A program made the translations under genes and the position numbers. Below are positions 59,918 to 64,000 of a DNA stretch of 64,000 nucleotides, one piece after another; within the stretch, counting starts at the first letter, position 1; every line of letters starts with the position of its first letter. The notes under the pieces were generated by a model. That model was given only the letters and a program-made list of their open reading frames with translations. It was not told where the DNA came from and made no database searches. This DNA is from Thiomonas sp. X19. GTDB lineage: Bacteria > Pseudomonadota > Gammaproteobacteria > Burkholderiales > Burkholderiaceae_C. The stretch spans positions 186,001-250,000 of the forward strand of contig NZ_LT605203.1 of NCBI RefSeq assembly GCF_900089495.1. Reading direction: 5' to 3'.

Positions 59918-60361
59918 TCATGCATGGCCGCGCACGGGCCGGCGGTTGCGGGTCGATTCGCGCAAGGCCTGCTCGTCCAGGGAAAGCGTCGCGGTGGGGC
60001 GCGCCATCAGGCGGGCCAAGCCGATGGGTTCGCCGGACTCCTCGCACAGGCCATAGCTGCCATCGTGAATCCGCACCAGCGCCTGGTCGATGGCGTGCAG
60101 ATGCCTGCGCTCGCGGTCACGCACCCGCAGTTCGAGCGCATGGTCCTCTTCCAGCGAGGCGCGGTCAGACGGGTCGGGAGTCGGCTCGAACTCCTGCAGA
60201 TGGCTGGTGGTCTCGTGCGCCGACTGCAACAAGGCCTCGCGCTCACGCAGCAGCAAGGCCTCGAAAAACGCCAATTGCTCGGCCGTGAGGGGTTGATCAA
60301 CCGTCGGCGGCAGCGGCTTGATGCGCCGGATGGAAGCCGTGACTGAAACTTGTCGATGCAT
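59918..60361 (-). CDS. DksA/TraR-family protein without the zinc cysteines
   Basis: A 147-residue protein with a coiled-coil N-terminal half (LTAEQLAFFEALLLREREAL) and the DksA end YGLCEESGEPIGLARLMARP, which keeps only one of the four cysteines, as in DksA2-like paralogues. It would bind RNA polymerase in the secondary channel. An IS4-type element sits one base upstream of the start codon and separates it from its original ribosome-binding site (GAGGTCC, now beyond 61696), so translation is probably lost. Confidence 0.85.
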   Translation of the reverse strand: MHRQVSVTASIRRIKPLPPTVDQPLTAEQLAFFEALLLREREALLQSAHETTSHLQEFEPTPDPSDRASLEEDHALELRVRDRERRHLHAIDQALVRIHDGSYGLCEESGEPIGLARLMARPTATLSLDEQALRESTRNRRPVRGHA

Positions 60362-60362
60362 C

Positions 60363-61686
60363 AGTAGTGTCCGGTTGATTGGATGTCAGCGAGCCGCCGA
60401 GCCAATGTTGACGCGGGTTTTGAGCGATTCATGGGTGTCCACGATTTGAATTTCGGTTTGCCGATTTGCGATGCTGACGGGTTTGCACGACCCGAGGTGA
60501 TGCATGAACATCGGCAAGACGCTGTTTGCGCAGGTGATGGAGTTTGTGCCATGGAAGACGTTTGGTCGCATCATCGAGCGGCACCAGGGCGATGCCGGTG
60601 TGCGTACGCTGGGGTGCGCCGATGTGTTTCGCGTCCTGGCGTTCGCGCAACTCACCTGGCGCGAATCGCTGCGCGACATCGAGGCGTGTCTGGCGGCCAA
60701 CCAGACCAAGCTGTTCCACATGGGGATCAAAGCTGTGCCTGCGCGCTCCACGCTGTCCGATGCGTTGACTCAGCGCGATTGGCGCATCTATCACGCGCTG
60801 GCGCAGCGGTTGATCGCCCGGGCACGGGCGCTGTATGCGCAGGAGCCTTCGGACCTGGGGCTCGACGCCACGGTCTACGCGCTGGACTCCACCACCATCG
60901 ATCTGTGCCTGAGCTTGTTCGACTGGGCACCATTTCGCTCCACCAAGGCCGCCATCAAGCTGCACACGCTCTTGGACTTGCGTGGGGCGATTCCCGCCTT
61001 CATTCACATCAGCGACGGCAAACTGCACGATGTCAACGTGCTCGACGTCCTGCCCGTGGAGGCTGGAGCGTTCTACGTGATGGACCGGGGCTACGTGGAT
61101 TTCGCGCGGCTGTATGCACTGCATCAGGCCGGCGCCTTCTTCATCACGCGAGCCAAGAAGGGCATGGACGCGCGGCGGGTGTACTCGGCTGCCACCGACC
61201 GCAGCACGGGGGTGATCTGCGATCAGAGCATCCGCTTCAACGGCTTTTACGCCAGCCGGGACTATCCCGAGCATCTGCGCCGCATTCGTTTCAAAGACCC
61301 CGAATCGGGCAGGACGCTGATCTTCCTGACGAACAACACGAGCCTGCCAGCCTTGACGATCGCCGCACTCTACAAGAGCCGCTGGCAGGTCGAACTCTTC
61401 TTCAAATGGATCAAGCAGCATCTGCGGATCAAGCGTTTTCTGGGCACCAGCGAGAACGCGGTGAAAACGCAAATCTGGTGTGCCATCGCCACCTACGTGC
61501 TGATTGCCATCATCAAACAGGAGCTTCACCTCGATGCCTCGCTCTACACATGTCTACAGATTCTGTCGGTCTCGGTTTTCGAGAAAACCCAGCTTTCATG
61601 CGCCTTGCAGCCCGATCGCACCCAACCCGAACTGGTCTCGATCGCTAACCAATTGAATCTGTTCGAGATTTAACCGGACACTACTA
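60363..61686. mobile_element. IS4-type insertion sequence
   Basis: A 1,324-bp element with near-identical ends, AGTAGTGTCCGGTT at the left and its complement at the right. It is flanked by 10-bp direct repeats TCGATGCATC (60353-60362 and 61687-61696), the target-duplication size of the IS4 group. It carries one intact transposase gene. The insertion lies at the start codon of the DksA-like gene. Confidence 0.92.
60504..61673 (+). CDS. IS4-family transposase
   Basis: A 389-residue DDE transposase with Asp in ALDSTTIDLCL, Asp in YVMDRGYVDFARL and the IS4 YREK signature Y-x2-R-x3-E-x6-K in YKSRWQVELFFKWIKQ. No defect is seen, so the element may be mobile. Confidence 0.94.
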   Translation: MNIGKTLFAQVMEFVPWKTFGRIIERHQGDAGVRTLGCADVFRVLAFAQLTWRESLRDIEACLAANQTKLFHMGIKAVPARSTLSDALTQRDWRIYHALAQRLIARARALYAQEPSDLGLDATVYALDSTTIDLCLSLFDWAPFRSTKAAIKLHTLLDLRGAIPAFIHISDGKLHDVNVLDVLPVEAGAFYVMDRGYVDFARLYALHQAGAFFITRAKKGMDARRVYSAATDRSTGVICDQSIRFNGFYASRDYPEHLRRIRFKDPESGRTLIFLTNNTSLPALTIAALYKSRWQVELFFKWIKQHLRIKRFLGTSENAVKTQIWCAIATYVLIAIIKQELHLDASLYTCLQILSVSVFEKTQLSCALQPDRTQPELVSIANQLNLFEI

Positions 61687-61781
61687 TCGATGCATCATGA
61701 TGGACCTCGGTCTTGTCGAAATGCGGGCGTGAAAAACGAGATGGACTGGGCACGCGTCGCGCAGCTTTCTGGTCGGACGCT

Positions 61782-62372
61782 TCAGTCTGCCAGCCAGTCC
61801 TTGAGTTCCTCGGCGTGCTCTTGCTCGTTGCTCAGGATGTCTTCCACCAGGCGCCTGGTGGTCGAGTCCTTGTCGCCGATGAGCGTGATGATCTGGCTGT
61901 AGGTTTCGATGGCCACGCGTTCGGCCACGAGGTTCGCGCGGATCATGGCCTTCAGGTCGAGCGCGTCGTTGTAGGCCGCATGGCTGCGCGCGGCGAGCGA
62001 ATCCGGCGAGAAGTCGGGCTGGCCTCCCAGTTGCACGATGCGCTCGGCCAGGCGGTCGGCATGGCCCTGTTCTTCCTGGGCATGGACCAGGAACTCTTCG
62101 GCAATCTTGGGCGAAGCCAGCCCCTGCGCGGTGAAGTGGTGGCGCTTGTAGCGCAGCACGCAAACCAGCTCGGTGGCGAGCGAGTCGTTGAGCAACTGGA
62201 TGATGTCTTGGCTCCACGGGCCGTAGTGCGGCGTCATGGCGCCCCGGCTCAGGCTGTTCCTCGCGGCATCGATGGCCGCGGTGTTCAGCTTCAGGCGGGT
62301 GTTGCTGGCCGCGGTTTCGGGCTTGGCTTTGACTTTGAGCTTCGGCTTGGTGCTTTTGGTCTTGGTACTCAT
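61782..62372 (-). CDS. Ferritin-like/bacterioferritin-type protein
   Basis: A 196-residue protein with a Lys-rich N-terminal tail and a four-helix ferritin-like domain. Iron ligands are suggested by TELVCVLRYKRHH, EEFLVHAQEEQGHADRLAER, AERVAIETYSQII and NEQEHAEELKDWL. It may store iron or protect from peroxide. ATG 62372 follows AAGGAA. Two Crp/Fnr-type palindromes lie 190 and 260 bp upstream. Confidence 0.9.
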   Translation of the reverse strand: MSTKTKSTKPKLKVKAKPETAASNTRLKLNTAAIDAARNSLSRGAMTPHYGPWSQDIIQLLNDSLATELVCVLRYKRHHFTAQGLASPKIAEEFLVHAQEEQGHADRLAERIVQLGGQPDFSPDSLAARSHAAYNDALDLKAMIRANLVAERVAIETYSQIITLIGDKDSTTRRLVEDILSNEQEHAEELKDWLAD

Positions 62373-62558
62373 CGGGACGTTCCTTTCGAAGGCATGGAAG
62401 GCGGACGACGCCACACGGCGCGTACGCGCCGTGGCGGCGCGCGATGCGAGCGCCCGGCCGGCAGGCTCCGACCGAAGCCTGTGTCTGGTGTCGGCCCGGC
62501 GAAGCGGTCACCGCAGTCGCCTCAACCCTTGCAGGCTAGGCCTCCAGGGTGCTCACGT

Positions 62559-62576
62559 CTGTGCGCCAGCGCACAG
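62559..62576. promoter_or_regulatory. Crp/Fnr-type palindrome, site 6
   Basis: CTGTGCG-CCAG-CGCACAG, a perfect dyad of the shared form, between the divergent ferritin-like and hypothetical/diguanylate-cyclase genes. Confidence 0.72.
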
Positions 62577-62630
62577 TGTCTGGGCATGCGCTGGCGTGGC
62601 GTGATCGACGGCCCGGGTCGCGCCGGCCAA

Positions 62631-62646
62631 TGTTCGCTAACGCACG
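62631..62646. promoter_or_regulatory. Crp/Fnr-type palindrome, site 7 (weaker)
   Basis: TGTTCG-CTAA-CGCACG, with GACA following; one half matches well, the other has a G for the last A. Confidence 0.45.
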
Positions 62647-62857
62647 GACACATCGCCCCCCGAATGACTAGGCTGAAATCCGTCGATGTTCAAACTTGCG
62701 GCGCCGCCTGGCCTCGTGGCCGTGAGCCAAGCTCAAGCCAGATCGCATGACGAGCCACCTCATGCAGGCCCCAAGGCCTGTGCGAAGTGCTCAAGCCTGG
62801 GATGTCACGACAACGCCCAGTTCCACCATCGCCCAGCACCTATCAGCCCGACATCCC

Positions 62858-63253
62858 ATGGACAACTTCGCGCAATGCCAGCCTGCAGTGGCGCACTCCC
62901 CCAGTGCGATGCGCGATGGCGCCGATGCCGCATCGGCCGCGCAGTCCGTCATTTCGACCTGGGAAGACATCAACGCCGCGCTGCGCCCCATCCTGGGTCA
63001 ACAGGGCGTCGCCGCCCTGTTCTCACGCAGCTTGCTGCTCACCAGCGCTGAATACCCCTGGTTGATGCGTGTGCAGGCCGACACGTTGACGCACCCGGAC
63101 CTGGCCTTGCTGCAAACCGTGCTCCAGCAGCAAAACCGCGACAGTGCGGTCGCCGGAGGAGGGGCGCTGCTGCATACGTATTACGAGTTGCTGGACAGCC
63201 TGCTCGGGCCAGCGCTCACCGAGCGCCTGCTGGGCGCCGTGGTCGCCCACTGA
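62858..63253 (+). CDS. Hypothetical protein coupled to a diguanylate cyclase gene
   Basis: A 131-residue protein of unknown family: TWEDINAALRPILGQQGVAA, SRSLLLTSAEYPWLMRVQAD and a C-terminal helical part ending LLGAVVAH. It looks all-alpha and soluble. ATG 62858 is a guess, as no ribosome-binding site is clear. Its stop overlaps the diguanylate cyclase start (TGATG region, 4 bp), so the two are likely made together and may interact. Confidence 0.7.
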   Translation: MDNFAQCQPAVAHSPSAMRDGADAASAAQSVISTWEDINAALRPILGQQGVAALFSRSLLLTSAEYPWLMRVQADTLTHPDLALLQTVLQQQNRDSAVAGGGALLHTYYELLDSLLGPALTERLLGAVVAH

Positions 63254-64000
63254 TGGCCGCCGTGCTGCGCCAAACCGCGCGTCGAGGCGAACACACCATG
63301 ATGAATGCTCACGAAGACAGGTTCAACGACGGGCATGCCAACCCACTGATCGAGGCCAACCAGCAATTGGTCCTGGCGATGCTGCGCGCCCAGGGCGACC
63401 TGACGCTGGCCGTCAAGGCGCTGGACCTGGTGTCGCGCACCGCTGAGCGCGACACCCTCACCGAACTGCCCAACCGCACGCTGTTTCTCGGCCGGTTCAT
63501 GCAGGCCATCACCCACGCCCATCGGAACGGCGGCCATATCGCGCTGTTGTTCCTGGATCTGGACCATTTCAAAATGATCAATGACACCCATGGCCATCTC
63601 GTGGGTGACAGGGTGCTGAAGCGAACCGCGAACTGCCTGGTCTCGGCGGTTCGCGAGGCCGACACGGTGAGTCGTCACGGTGGCGATGAATTCCTCATCC
63701 TGCTGACCGACATCACCCATGCGTCCGACGCTGCCGCGGCGGCCAGAAAAATCATTGCCGCACTGGCCCAGGCGGCCTTTCTCGGCGATGGCCTGCCGAA
63801 TCTGACCGCCAGCATCGGCATCAGCGTCTATCCCGAAGACGGTGAAGACGCCGACACGCTCATCCACCGTGCCGACATGGCGATGTATCGCATCAAAAAG
63901 CAGATGCGAGGACATTTCGTCTTTCATGCCGACCCGGTTCTTGGAGTCACCAAGATGGATGCGCCAATGCCGCCCCCACCGCAGGTGCATCACAGCCACG
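63253..64000 (+). CDS. Diguanylate cyclase (GGDEF), 3' end outside window
   Basis: The frame is open to the window end (249 codons). A coiled-coil N-terminal part (EANQQLVLAMLRAQGDLTLA) leads to a GGDEF domain with DTLTELPNRTLFLGRF, LFLDLDHFKMINDTHGH and the active site RHGGDEF. The inhibitory I-site RxxD (READ) lies five residues before GGDEF, so product feedback is expected. It makes cyclic di-GMP. A later start at 63298 or 63301 is possible. Confidence 0.9.
   Translation, partial: MAAVLRQTARRGEHTMMNAHEDRFNDGHANPLIEANQQLVLAMLRAQGDLTLAVKALDLVSRTAERDTLTELPNRTLFLGRFMQAITHAHRNGGHIALLFLDLDHFKMINDTHGHLVGDRVLKRTANCLVSAVREADTVSRHGGDEFLILLTDITHASDAAAAARKIIAALAQAAFLGDGLPNLTASIGISVYPEDGEDADTLIHRADMAMYRIKKQMRGHFVFHADPVLGVTKMDAPMPPPPQVHHSH

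Larger units (their letters stand above)
62373..62857. other. Divergent regulatory region with two Crp/Fnr-type palindromes
   Basis: 485 bp between the ferritin-like gene (-) and a hypothetical gene (+). Apart from the palindromes at 62559 and 62631 and a short CG-rich dyad near 62420 (GGCGCGTACGCGCC) no gene or other signal is seen. Confidence 0.6.

Noticed and set aside
1..64000. tRNA genes, rRNA genes or CRISPR arrays
   Set aside because: No cloverleaf-type arms, rRNA blocks or regularly spaced direct repeats were recognised in the reading; a dedicated scan was not possible.

Overview
The window is GC-rich and dense with genes. Its content fits a free-living betaproteobacterium, most likely of the order Burkholderiales: a Urt/Fmd-type amide transporter with AmiC/AmiR, several NMT1/THI5-type ABC systems, paired Crp/Fnr proteins beside CsbD, BON and PRC-barrel genes, and an RIT element. 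The genus cannot be fixed from the sequence. No rRNA, tRNA, CRISPR array or replication origin was seen.

Layout. (1) 1-7.03 kb: the 3' part of an allophanate hydrolase gene (+) runs into a seven-gene minus-strand operon (substrate-binding protein, membrane di-iron desaturase-like enzyme, SDR, creatininase, biuret-hydrolase-like enzyme, metallo-beta-lactamase lactonase, unknown). A ykkC-type RNA, most likely a guanidine-I riboswitch, lies in the operon's leader. (2) 7.3-28.4 kb: an amide and urea island. It has a RidA-like protein, an amino-acid-type ABC system with a fused permease-ATPase, three acetamidase/formamidase domains (one fused to an AraC regulator), AmiC/AmiR, a urtABCDE-like transporter behind a textbook sigma54 promoter and an intrinsic terminator, a second ABC system also behind a sigma54-type promoter, and an amidase. 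(3) 28.4-32.7 kb: a glyoxalase, a Tat-exported sorbitol-dehydrogenase-type small subunit, a GMC oxidoreductase, a DJ-1/PfpI protein and a ribbon-helix-helix protein. (4) 32.8-37.0 kb: an RIT element (three overlapping tyrosine recombinases between 33-bp inverted repeats), followed by debris of two broken genes. (5) 37.1-45.8 kb: a nucleobase-type locus on two divergent arms, each with a sigma54-type promoter: Rieske oxygenase, ABC ATPase and deaminase-like amidohydrolase on one side; binding protein, permease and Tsx-like porin on the other. An IS1182-type element sits exactly at the stop codon of the binding-protein gene.

(6) 45.8-64 kb: a stress and envelope region with two Crp/Fnr regulators and seven copies of a palindrome (TGTNCG-N4-CGNACA) in front of several of its genes. 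It includes a PRC-barrel protein, an esterase, a five-gene type III polyketide-synthase cluster (CHS-like PKS, methyltransferase, flavoprotein, ACP, KAS), CsbD, DUF3309, BON and glycine-zipper proteins, a protease, a transglutaminase, UspA, a DksA-like protein cut from its ribosome-binding site by an IS4-type element, a ferritin-like protein and an incomplete diguanylate cyclase gene.

Taken together, regions 1, 2 and 5 read as nitrogen scavenging from guanidino compounds, amides/urea and nucleobases under riboswitch, sigma54 and antitermination control. Region 6 reads as a Crp/Fnr-controlled stress regulon that may include a phenolic-lipid-like pathway. These functional links are inferences. 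The gene families and the DNA signals are read directly from the sequence.
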